A model generated the notes under the pieces. The model ran no database searches, was not told the origin of the DNA, and saw only the letters and a list, made by a program, of their open reading frames with translations. A stretch of 64,000 bases of DNA from Halorubrum sp. DM2 (GTDB lineage Archaea > Halobacteriota > Halobacteria > Halobacteriales > Haloferacaceae), in contig NZ_LR594487.1 of NCBI RefSeq assembly GCF_901686465.1, positions 3,175,773 through 3,239,772 of the forward strand. The letters are read 5' to 3'. Of this stretch, positions 43,044 through 50,388 are shown piece after piece; within the stretch, counting starts at the first letter, position 1; each line of letters begins with the position of its first letter. Both the position numbers and the translations under genes were made by a program.

Positions 43044-44344
43044 GCGAGACCGACACGCGGACGACGGAGGAAACGGAGACGGCGCGACGCCCCGGCCGCG
43101 AGCGCGGCCGCGACGACGGGAAGTTCGGCCGCTACGGCGGCCAGTACGTCCCTGAGGCGCTGATGCCGGCGATCGAAGAGCTGACCGACGCCTACGAGCG
43201 CTACGTCCTCGACAACGAGGACGGGTTCGTCGACGAGTTCCGGGAGCGGCTCGCCGACTTCGGCGGCCGGCCGACCCCGCTCCAGCGCGCCGACCGGCTC
43301 TCGGAGCGCTACGACACGGAGGTGTACCTCAAGCGCGAGGACCTCCTTCACGGCGGCGCGCACAAGCTGAACAACGCGCTCGGACAGGTCCTCTTGGCGA
43401 AGTACATGGGCAAAGAGCGGATCATCGCGGAGACGGGAGCCGGCCAACACGGCACCGCGACCGCGATGGCGGCCGCGCACCTCGACATGCCCTGTACGAT
43501 CTACATGGGCGAGCGCGACATCAACCGCCAGCGCCCCAACGTGTTCCGGATGAAGCTCAACGGCTCGGAGGTGAAGCCGGTCACCACCGGCCGCGGGACG
43601 CTGAAGGAGGCCATCTCCGAGACGATGCGCGACTGGGCGGAGACGGTCGAGGACACCCACTACGTGATCGGCTCCATCGTCGGCCCGCACCCGTTCCCGG
43701 TGATGGTCCGCGACTTCCAGGCGGTCATCTCAGAGGAGGCCCGCGAGCAGGCGAGAGAGAAGACGGGCGGGCTCCCGACCGACGTGGTCGCCTGCGCGGG
43801 CGGCGGGTCGAACACGATGGGGTCGTTCGCCGAGTTCGTCGACGACGAGTCGGTCGCGCTCCACGCGGTCGAGGCCGGCGGCTCGACGCTGGAGGTCGAC
43901 GAGGAGGCGGGCGTCGCGCCCAACTCCGCGTCGCTTTTCGCCGGCGAGGAGGGCGTCCTCCACGGCGCGCGCACGAAGCTGCTTCAGGACTCGGACGGGC
44001 AGATCATGGAGAGTCACTCGATCTCCTCGGGACTCGACTACGCCGGCGTCGGGCCGGAGCTCGCGTACCTCGTCGACGAGGGGCGCGTGAGTCCGGTCGC
44101 GGTCGACGACGACGCCGCGCTGGAGGGGTTCCACCGGCTCTCCTCGACGGAGGGGATCATCCCGGCGTTAGAGACGGCGCACGCGTTCGGCTTCCTCGAA
44201 GAACACCACGAGGAGCTTGGCGAGCGCGTGGTCGTGAACGTCTCCGGGCGGGGCGACAAGGACCTCGACGCCGCCATCGAGGAGACGGACAAGCGCGATA
44301 TCGAGGGCGCGCCGGACATGTCGATGTTCACGGGGGGGATGTAG
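43040..44344 (+). CDS. trpB: Tryptophan synthase beta subunit
   Basis: 434 residues, TrpB1 type. Key segments: [40 protein letters not shown] with the PLP lysine in HKxNN (near residue 112), [14 protein letters not shown], the Gly-rich phosphate loop [12 protein letters not shown], and the final [10 protein letters not shown]. It condenses indole with serine. An N-terminal extension of about 30 charged residues is halophilic. Starts inside the trpC stop (ATGA) and abuts trpA with no gap, so subunits are made in step. Confidence 0.97.
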   Translation: MSETDTRTTEETETARRPGRERGRDDGKFGRYGGQYVPEALMPAIEELTDAYERYVLDNEDGFVDEFRERLADFGGRPTPLQRADRLSERYDTEVYLKREDLLHGGAHKLNNALGQVLLAKYMGKERIIAETGAGQHGTATAMAAAHLDMPCTIYMGERDINRQRPNVFRMKLNGSEVKPVTTGRGTLKEAISETMRDWAETVEDTHYVIGSIVGPHPFPVMVRDFQAVISEEAREQAREKTGGLPTDVVACAGGGSNTMGSFAEFVDDESVALHAVEAGGSTLEVDEEAGVAPNSASLFAGEEGVLHGARTKLLQDSDGQIMESHSISSGLDYAGVGPELAYLVDEGRVSPVAVDDDAALEGFHRLSSTEGIIPALETAHAFGFLEEHHEELGERVVVNVSGRGDKDLDAAIEETDKRDIEGAPDMSMFTGGM

Positions 44345-45232
44345 ATGGCGAACGCCGACGCGCTCGACGCGGCGTTCGCGGACGGCCCGGCGTACGTCCC
44401 GTACCTCGTCGTGGGCGACCCCGACTACGAGTCGTCGAAGGCGTACGTCGAGGCGCTCGACCGCGGCGGCGCGGACGTGATCGAACTCGGGCTCCCCTTC
44501 TCGGAGCCCATCGCCGAGGGGTCGACGATCCAGGAAGCGCTCGTCCGCTCGCTCGACGCGGGGATGACGCCCGACCGCTTCTTCGCGTTCGCGGAGGAGT
44601 TGGATGTCGACGCCGCCTTAGTCTGTATGACGTACTACAACCTGATCTATCAGTACGGGGACAGCGAGGCGCGAAGCGCCTCGGACGCGAGCGGCGACGC
44701 CGCGAGCACCGGCCCGCGCCCCTTCGTCGAACGCGCGGCAGCGGCCGGAATCTCCGGCCTCGTCGTCCCCGACCTTCCGGCGGAGGAGGCCGACCCGCTG
44801 CGGGAGGCGTGCGACGAGTTCGGGCTGGACCTGATCTTCATCGTCGCCCCGACGACGCGCGGCGACCGACTGGACCGCATGATGGCCAACGTCTCCGGCT
44901 ACGTGTACGTTCAGGCGCGGCTGGGGACCACGGGCGCTCGCGACGACGTCTCGGACCAGACGACGGCGAGCCTCGACCGGCTCCGCGAGTACGACGTGCC
45001 GAAGGCGGTCGGGTTCGGCATCTCGACGGGCGACCACGCCGAGCGGATCGTCGCGGGCGGGGCGGACGGGATCATCGTCGGCTCGGCGCTCGTCGACGTG
45101 GTCGCCGAGGGCGTCGCGGAGGACTCATCGACCGCCGAGGTCGCCGACCGACTGGAGGCGCTCTCTCGGGAACTGAATGCGGGAGCCGAGCGCGGCTACC
45201 GCTCGCGGACTGAGACCGTCGAGTCTGCCTGA
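44345..45232 (+). CDS. trpA: Tryptophan synthase alpha subunit
   Basis: 295 residues, somewhat longer than most TrpA. It starts immediately after the trpB stop. TIM barrel motifs: [38 protein letters not shown] (catalytic Glu and the substrate Asp replaced by the haloarchaeal Glu form of the SDP/SEP motif), [26 protein letters not shown], and [14 protein letters not shown]. About 20 extra residues ([20 protein letters not shown]) lie between the YYNLIYQY strand and [11 protein letters not shown], encoded around a perfect DNA hairpin at 44665-44683. It cleaves indole-3-glycerol phosphate and passes indole to TrpB. Confidence 0.95.
   Translation: MANADALDAAFADGPAYVPYLVVGDPDYESSKAYVEALDRGGADVIELGLPFSEPIAEGSTIQEALVRSLDAGMTPDRFFAFAEELDVDAALVCMTYYNLIYQYGDSEARSASDASGDAASTGPRPFVERAAAAGISGLVVPDLPAEEADPLREACDEFGLDLIFIVAPTTRGDRLDRMMANVSGYVYVQARLGTTGARDDVSDQTTASLDRLREYDVPKAVGFGISTGDHAERIVAGGADGIIVGSALVDVVAEGVAEDSSTAEVADRLEALSRELNAGAERGYRSRTETVESA
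44665..44683. repeat. Triloop hairpin inside trpA
   Basis: CGAGGCGC, loop GAA, GCGCCTCG: 8-bp perfect stem, three-base loop, multiple of three in phase with the gene. It encodes part of the extra loop EARSASD of TrpA. The form matches the triloop hairpins found in the non-coding arrays at 22671 and 49063. Confidence 0.7.
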
Positions 45233-45312
45233 GCCGAAACGAACCAATACGTCCCCGAACGAAACCCACTTACCTCCGATTGACACACGCTCACACAACG
45301 ATCGATCTCACC

Positions 45313-46104
45313 ATGACAGCAGGACTCTCGGCACGACTCGACCGCATCTCCACGAACGACCGATACCTCATCGTCCCGATGGACCACGGGATCACGATGG
45401 GTGCCGTCGAGGGGCTCGTCGACATCGAGTCGACGATAGACGGCGTCACCAGCGGCGGCGCGGACGCGGTGCTCACCCAGCGCGGGGTTGCCCCACGCGT
45501 CCACGAGAACAAGAACGACGCGGGCTACATCGTCCACCTCAACGGCTCGACGACGATTGGGCCGGACGAACAGGACAAACGGGTTACCGGAACCGCCGAG
45601 GATGCGGTCCGCGCGGGCGCTGACGCCGTTTCCTTCCACATCAACGTCGGTTCGGAGTACGAGCCGGACCAGATCGAGGAGCTGGCGGAGCTGACCGCGG
45701 ACGCCGAGCGGCTCGGGCTGCCCGTCCTCGCGATGGCGTACGCGCGCGGCCCGGGCGTCGACAGCACGGACCCCGAGGCGCTCGGTCACGCCGTCCGGCT
45801 TGCCGAGGAACTCGGCGCGGACGTGGTGAAGACGGGCTACTCGGGCGACGGCGACACCTTTTCGCGCGTGACGGAGTCGACCCGGCTGCCGGTCGTCATC
45901 GCCGGCGGCTCGAAGGGGACCGACCCCGAGACGGTCGAGATGGTCCGCGGCGCGATGGACGGCGACGCCGCCGGCGTCTCGATGGGCCGGTCGATCTTCC
46001 AGCACGAGGACCCCGAGGGGATCGCCCGTGCGGTCTCGGCGGTCGTCCACGACGACGCCTCCGTCGAGGAGGCGCTGCGCGCGGGCGGGTTCGTCGAGGC
46101 GTAG
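45313..46104 (+). CDS. aroA': 2-amino-3,7-dideoxy-D-threo-hept-6-ulosonate synthase
   Basis: 263 residues from ATG 45313 (MTAGLSARLDRIS); an in-frame TTG at 45280 is less likely. Class I aldolase (DhnA/Fba-like) barrel: YLIVPMDHGITMGAVEGL (Asp and His), VLTQRGVAPRVH, YIVHLNGSTTIGPDE, FHINVGSEYE, LAMAYARGPG, VVKTGYSG with the Schiff-base Lys, VIAGGSKG, GVSMGRSIFQH. It condenses an aspartate-semialdehyde-derived unit with a ketose donor in the archaeal early shikimate route. Closely follows trpCBA, and its partner DHQ synthase II lies 1.8 kb downstream. Confidence 0.93.
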   Translation: MTAGLSARLDRISTNDRYLIVPMDHGITMGAVEGLVDIESTIDGVTSGGADAVLTQRGVAPRVHENKNDAGYIVHLNGSTTIGPDEQDKRVTGTAEDAVRAGADAVSFHINVGSEYEPDQIEELAELTADAERLGLPVLAMAYARGPGVDSTDPEALGHAVRLAEELGADVVKTGYSGDGDTFSRVTESTRLPVVIAGGSKGTDPETVEMVRGAMDGDAAGVSMGRSIFQHEDPEGIARAVSAVVHDDASVEEALRAGGFVEA

Positions 46105-46126
46105 CGCTCCGCCCCGCGGTCCCGAG

Positions 46127-47764
46127 TCAGCAGGCGGCGCTGATCCGCTCTTCTACCTGCGGCTCCCCGACCGGTCCGTCCGGATCGACCGGCTGCTCGA
46201 CGTGGAAGACGGTCACGGACGAGAGATCGCGGTCCGACCGCTCGCAGACGTACGACGCCACCGGTCGGTACCGCGACTCGCCGGCGTTCTTCGTCCTGAA
46301 TCCGAACTGGTGCCAGAGCGTCGTCGGATACGTCTCCGCCGCGTCCGGCGGTCGGTCGTACGCGACCGCCCCGCCGTCCCGCACGTCGATCGCGTCGCCC
46401 GATTCGAGCGTCCCGCGGACGACGTACCAGCCGGAGGCGTCGGGCGGGTTCGGGGCGAAGAACGACCAGCTCCCCTCCGACAGCTCGCCGGTCGACTCCG
46501 ACGCCGGGAGGTCGACGAGCCCGACGCCCGCGGCCTGCCACCACACGAGCGCGAGGAAGAACCCCACGAGCAGCAGGGTGGCTCCCACCCGAATCCCGCG
46601 GCGTGCCCGAGATTTGGCCGGGGACGCAGACTCCGTGGCGCGTTCGGCGTCGCCCGGTTCGCCGTCACTGCTCACGCCGTCACCTCTTCCGGCGTCACTG
46701 CTCACGCCGTCACCGCTTCCAGCGTCAGCACGTCCGCCGTCGCTTCGAGCTGTGCGCGCCCCGGACCGGAAGGGAACGCGAAGCTTCGACGCGACGGTCT
46801 CGACGAGGTCCCAGACGCGAGGCGGCAGGAACAACAGCAGTACAGAGACCATGACGTACGGGAAGACGGCGAGCCGCATCGTCGCGGCCATGCCGAGGTG
46901 CGCGGAGACGAACGCGAGGGCGACCCCGGTCCTGAGCCGCCCGGTCGCGACGACCAGCAGGACGGACGCCGAGAGGAGCGCGGTCCAGAGCCAGTTTACC
47001 GCCGCGAGGACCGCTGCGTGTTCGGAGACGAGCGGGCCGAGTCCCACGGTGAACTCCCCCAATTGGAAGATCCGAGGGACCGCGACGCCCGACATCCACG
47101 CGTCGCTCCGGTACTTCGAGACCGCGTTCGCCGCGTAGATGGACACGAGCGTCAGCAGCGCGACGGCTGTGCCGACCGAACAGATTCGCCGATCGATCCC
47201 GGCTCCGCGTTCGGCGTCCGCCCCTCGGTCGGCCGCCTCCCGACCGCGACCGTCGCCGTGACGGCTCCCGCCGAGCGACCAGCGAGCGTCGAGCGGAAGG
47301 AAGAGGCTCACGAGGAGGAACGCGACCAGAATCGTGTTCCCGCCGTTGATCACGTACGGGTTCCGCGCGTACAGCGACGCGAGCAGGACGACGGAGACCC
47401 CCGTCGAGGCCCGCGTTCGATAGCCGACGAGCAGGCAGACGGCGGCGCAGACCGCGACGGCGATCAGCCCCGTTTGTACCCATGCCGAGCCGGACAGCGC
47501 GTGGAGCGAGACGGCCTCCAAGAGCGGATAGACCTCACCGAGCGTCGAGCGCGGAAGGACGCCGGCGTCCGTGTAGAACGCGCCCACCCCTCGCAGCCGA
47601 TAGACCAGCAGGTCGGCGAGGAGGATGAGCGCGAGCGCGATCCGGAACGCGCCGAGCGCCCGCGGATCGATCCCGAGATGGGGTGTGCCGCGCTCGCGGA
47701 GGGAGTCGCGAGCCGCCGCGTATCGGGAACCTACCGTCGAGAGCGGTTGCCATGGTGGCGTCAT
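46127..47764 (-). CDS. HTTM-domain membrane protein (gamma-carboxylase-related)
   Basis: 545 residues from ATG 47764. About 9-10 membrane segments, starting ALGAFRIALALILLADLLVYRL, the typical first helix of horizontally transferred transmembrane (HTTM) domain proteins related to vitamin K-dependent carboxylase. The extracytoplasmic C terminus has SWSFFAPNPPDASGWYVVRG and TTLWHQFGFRTKN, as in the family. A soluble Asp/Gly/Ser linker (around residues 350-380) is encoded partly by a 30-bp tandem repeat (46664-46723). No carboxylase active-site Lys pair is obvious. It stands on the opposite strand between the two early-shikimate genes. Function unknown. Confidence 0.82.
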   Translation of the reverse strand: MTPPWQPLSTVGSRYAAARDSLRERGTPHLGIDPRALGAFRIALALILLADLLVYRLRGVGAFYTDAGVLPRSTLGEVYPLLEAVSLHALSGSAWVQTGLIAVAVCAAVCLLVGYRTRASTGVSVVLLASLYARNPYVINGGNTILVAFLLVSLFLPLDARWSLGGSRHGDGRGREAADRGADAERGAGIDRRICSVGTAVALLTLVSIYAANAVSKYRSDAWMSGVAVPRIFQLGEFTVGLGPLVSEHAAVLAAVNWLWTALLSASVLLVVATGRLRTGVALAFVSAHLGMAATMRLAVFPYVMVSVLLLFLPPRVWDLVETVASKLRVPFRSGARTARSDGGRADAGSGDGVSSDAGRGDGVSSDGEPGDAERATESASPAKSRARRGIRVGATLLLVGFFLALVWWQAAGVGLVDLPASESTGELSEGSWSFFAPNPPDASGWYVVRGTLESGDAIDVRDGGAVAYDRPPDAAETYPTTLWHQFGFRTKNAGESRYRPVASYVCERSDRDLSSVTVFHVEQPVDPDGPVGEPQVEERISAAC

Positions 47765-47888
47765 CCGGTAATCCAACTCATACGAAGTGATTTCACTACT
47801 AAGTGCTTTGTCGTCGCCGCGCCGGATCGCGTCCGCAACGCGCGACCCTTCCGCAGTTTTCAAGCCGGCGCGCCGTGAGGTTCCGACA

Positions 47889-49061
47889 ATGACACGCACG
47901 GTCTGGGTCAAAGCCGACGGCGACGTCGGCGACTGGGAGGCGCGCAAGCGACGGGTCACGGCCGCCATCGAGGCCGGGGCGGACTGGGTCCTCGTCGACG
48001 AGGGAGACGTGGGTCGCGTCCGGGAGCTCGGCGACGTGAACGTCGCGGCGTTCCGCTCCGACGCCGACGTGATCGACGACGCCGAGAGCGACGCCGAGGC
48101 CGACGCGTACTTCGTCGGGAAGGGCGGCGAGGGCGACGGGACGATCGCGATGCCCGACGACCTCTCCGGGTCGGCGGACCTGACGACGCTCCGCCGACGC
48201 GACGACCGCGCGCAGGGCGCGTACGTCCGCGTCCTCGGCACCGAGTACGAGGCGTTCGCGGAGGCCGCGGCCGACGACGCCGAGTTCACCGTGATCGTCG
48301 GCGAAGACTGGTCTATCATCCCGCTGGAGAACCTCATTGCCCGGGTCGGCGAGGAGACGCACCTCGTCGCGGGTGCGACGACCGCCGCGGAGGCTCGAAC
48401 CGCCTTCGAGACGCTGGAGATCGGCGCGGACGGCGTCCTCCTCGACGCCGACGACCCCGACGAGATCCGCGGCGCGGTCGAAGCCCGCGACGCGGCCGAC
48501 CGCGAGACGCTCGACCTCCGATACGCCGAGGTGACGGCGATCGAACAGACCGGGATGGCGGACCGCGTCTGTATCGACACCGGATCGCTGATGGACGACA
48601 CCGAGGGGATGTTGGTCGGCTCGATGTCGCGCGGCCTCTTTTTCGTCCACGCCGAGACCGCCGAGTCGCCGTACGTCGCGTCGCGGCCGTTCCGCGTGAA
48701 CGCCGGCGCGGTCCACGCGTACGTCCGCAACGCGGAGGGCGGTACCAACTACCTCGCGGAGCTGTCGAGCGGCGACGAGGTCCAGCTCGTCGACACCGAC
48801 GGGAACACCCGCGAGGCGGTGGTGGGTCGGGTAAAAATCGAGAAGCGCCCGATGTTCCGGATTCAGGCGGAAATCGAGACGGAGGAGGGGACCGACCGCA
48901 TCGAGACGCTCATCCAGAACGCCGAGACCGTGAAGATCGCCACGAGCGAGGGCCGCAAGGCGGTCACCGACGTCGAGGAGGGCGACGAGGCGCTCGTCTA
49001 CTACGAGGACGTGGCGCGCCACTTCGGCGAGGCGGTCGAGGAGAGCATCATTGAGAAGTAG
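47889..49061 (+). CDS. aroB': 3-dehydroquinate synthase II
   Basis: 390 residues from ATG 47889. Matches the archaeal DHQ synthase II family over its full length: MTRTVWVKADGDVGDWEARK at the start, EDWSIIPLENLIA, YAEVTAIEQTGMADRVCIDT, GSMSRGLFFVHAETAESPYV, RPFRVNAGAVHAY and EGGTNYLAELSSGDEV. It oxidatively deaminates and cyclises the product of the ADTH synthase to 3-dehydroquinate with NAD+, bypassing DAHP synthase and the usual AroB. Divergent from the HTTM gene and followed by a hairpin array. Confidence 0.95.
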   Translation: MTRTVWVKADGDVGDWEARKRRVTAAIEAGADWVLVDEGDVGRVRELGDVNVAAFRSDADVIDDAESDAEADAYFVGKGGEGDGTIAMPDDLSGSADLTTLRRRDDRAQGAYVRVLGTEYEAFAEAAADDAEFTVIVGEDWSIIPLENLIARVGEETHLVAGATTAAEARTAFETLEIGADGVLLDADDPDEIRGAVEARDAADRETLDLRYAEVTAIEQTGMADRVCIDTGSLMDDTEGMLVGSMSRGLFFVHAETAESPYVASRPFRVNAGAVHAYVRNAEGGTNYLAELSSGDEVQLVDTDGNTREAVVGRVKIEKRPMFRIQAEIETEEGTDRIETLIQNAETVKIATSEGRKAVTDVEEGDEALVYYEDVARHFGEAVEESIIEK

Positions 49062-49062
49062 C

Positions 49063-49202
49063 GAGACTGAGCGAAGCGAAGTCTCATATGCGAACGGCGT
49101 AGCCGTGAGCCGAGTGGCCGACCGAAGGGAGGCCACTACAAATGAGCGGGCCTCTGGCCCGCGAGTAGCGAGGTCGACCGTACGGAAGACCTCGTACGCG
49201 AG
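49063..49202. repeat. Array of five or six hairpins after DHQ synthase II
   Basis: Begins 2 nt after the stop. GAGACT/AGTCTC (49063-49068 with 49080-49085); ACGGC-GTA-GCCGT (49094-49106); GTGGCC/GGCCAC (49114-49119 with 49131-49136); GCGGGCC-TCT-GGCCCGC (49146-49162); CGAGGTC/GACCTCG (49169-49175 with 49188-49194); and CTCG-TACG-CGAG (49191-49202), which shares bases with the previous one. The stretch also stays open in one frame, but nothing in that translation resembles a protein. Confidence 0.7.
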
Positions 49203-49251
49203 CGAGGTCGTCGAGCCGATCGGAACCGGGCGCGTTCGCATCGACCCGAAC

Positions 49252-49274
49252 ACATTAGTGTGATTCTCTAATGT
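49252..49274. promoter_or_regulatory. Operator-like inverted repeat ACATTAG-9-CTAATGT
   Basis: Perfect 7-bp arms separated by 9 nt, ending 10 nt before ATG 49284, at the position where a TATA box and start site would lie. Its left half contains ACATTAGTGT, identical to the palindrome core over the trpC start site. Confidence 0.5.
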
Positions 49275-49283
49275 CGCTGTCAC

Positions 49284-49895
49284 ATGGCAGTTGCTAACGA
49301 AGGTCGCCACGTCGCGGAGTCGGGGTTTGTCGAACGGGTACGACACCTTGCGAATGCCGCGAACCCGGCGTTCGCGGCCGGGTGCTTCCTCGTGCCGCTG
49401 GCGTTTCTCGCCGCCAGCCTCGGCCTGGCGAACACCGAACTACTCTTCTACACGCACGTCGCCGCGGGCGCGGTGTGGTTCGGCTTCGCGCTGATCTTCC
49501 CCGCGCTCATCGGGCCGACGCTAGGCGGGCTCGACGAGGAGGCGTCGGCCGCGGTGAACACCGTGTTGATTCCGAAAGCCGTGTTCTTCCTCGTCGGGGT
49601 TTCGCTGACGACGGTGCTGTCCGGGACGGTGCTGTTGACGCCCGAAATCGGACTCGGCTACGGCTTCGGCGGCGCGTGGTCCGGGCTGGCGCTCGGCCTC
49701 GGCTGGGGGCTGTTCGCGTTCGGGCTGGCGGTCCCGCACCGGCTCCAGCTGTCGGCGTACTACGAGACCCTGTCGGCGAGTCCCGACGCGTCCAAGCTCG
49801 AATCGATCGAGCAGAAGAACCTCGTCGTCGGGCTGTTCGAGGGCGCGGTGATGCTCGCGCTCATCGCGCTGATGACCGGATTCCGGCTGGGATAG
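49284..49895 (+). CDS. Five-helix membrane protein of unknown function
   Basis: 203 residues. A soluble N terminus of about 25 residues, then five or six hydrophobic segments: FAAGCFLVPLAFLAASLGLA, THVAAGAVWFGFALIFPALI, FFLVGVSLTTVLSGTVLL, WSGLALGLGWGLFAFGLAVP and FEGAVMLALIALMTGFRL. The pair THVAAGAVWFG and AVPHRLQLSAYYETL resembles small DUF2269/heme-type integral proteins, where a conserved His in the second helix can bind haem, but this is only suggestive. It may share regulation with trpCBA through the ACATTAGTGT element. Confidence 0.72.
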   Translation: MAVANEGRHVAESGFVERVRHLANAANPAFAAGCFLVPLAFLAASLGLANTELLFYTHVAAGAVWFGFALIFPALIGPTLGGLDEEASAAVNTVLIPKAVFFLVGVSLTTVLSGTVLLTPEIGLGYGFGGAWSGLALGLGWGLFAFGLAVPHRLQLSAYYETLSASPDASKLESIEQKNLVVGLFEGAVMLALIALMTGFRLG

Positions 49896-49950
49896 GGCGC
49901 GGAGAGGCCGTTATGTGTGGACAGTTTCGGTTACTGCGGTGAGACCGTTT

Positions 49951-50332
49951 CCGAAGCCCCGGTAGCTCGGCTGTACGTGATTGCTATTTATAAGCGAGCG
50001 ATCGACACGAAGACCGCCGAAGCCCCAGCCGCTTAGCTGAACGTACCTGGTTATAAATGGCTGATCGACACCACCGAAGCCCCAGCCGCGAGGCGGGCGT
50101 ACACTCGCTGCGGTCCTCGTCACTCGCTCCGCTCGTTCCTGCGGTCCTTGCGTCGTCTACGCCCGCCTCGCGGCTGCCCCTTCGATACCCGCCCCACACC
50201 GCCCCGCACAGCACCTCACGCCTCCCCAGCCTCGTCGGTCGCCTCCGCGTTGCTCCGGCGACCGACTCCCTCGCGCGGTGCTGCTTCGCGGTCGCCGGTG
50301 GCGACCGCTCGCAGGCACGCGCCACCGCAGTA
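49951..50332. repeat. Composite repeat, copy B, with covarying 19-bp stem
   Basis: Accounts for nearly all of the gene-free stretch 49896-50388. Tandem units begin CCGAAGCCCC at 49951, 50017 and 50074 (66 and 57 nt apart), with TATTTATAA or TTATAAATG and GATCGACAC in each. The last unit enters a perfect 19-bp stem: CAGCCGCGAGGCGGGCGTA (50083-50101) and its complement at 50158-50176. Then CCTCCCCAGCCTCGTC, a 10-bp hairpin (50234-50243 with 50257-50266), a 9-bp triloop hairpin (50288-50308), and the right end CGCGCCACCGCAGTA (50318-50332). Compared with copy A, two stem pairs changed on both sides. Confidence 0.75.
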
Positions 50333-50388
50333 TCGACTCCCCGCCACACGCGATTGCTTATAAGGAACGCAGAAACGGCTGAGGGTGT

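Noticed and set aside
46127-48748. Extension of the HTTM protein to a start 328 codons upstream
   Set aside because: The extra part is antisense to DHQ synthase II and is Ser/Arg-rich; ATG 47764 directly precedes the first HTTM helix.
49051-49263. Small protein across the hairpin array
   Set aside because: The frame follows palindromic DNA (SETERSEVS-like text) and has no conserved pattern; it begins within the DHQ synthase II gene.
49951-50130. CRISPR array
   Set aside because: Units are 57-69 nt apart, diverge along their length, and have no constant-length unique spacers; no cas genes are nearby.
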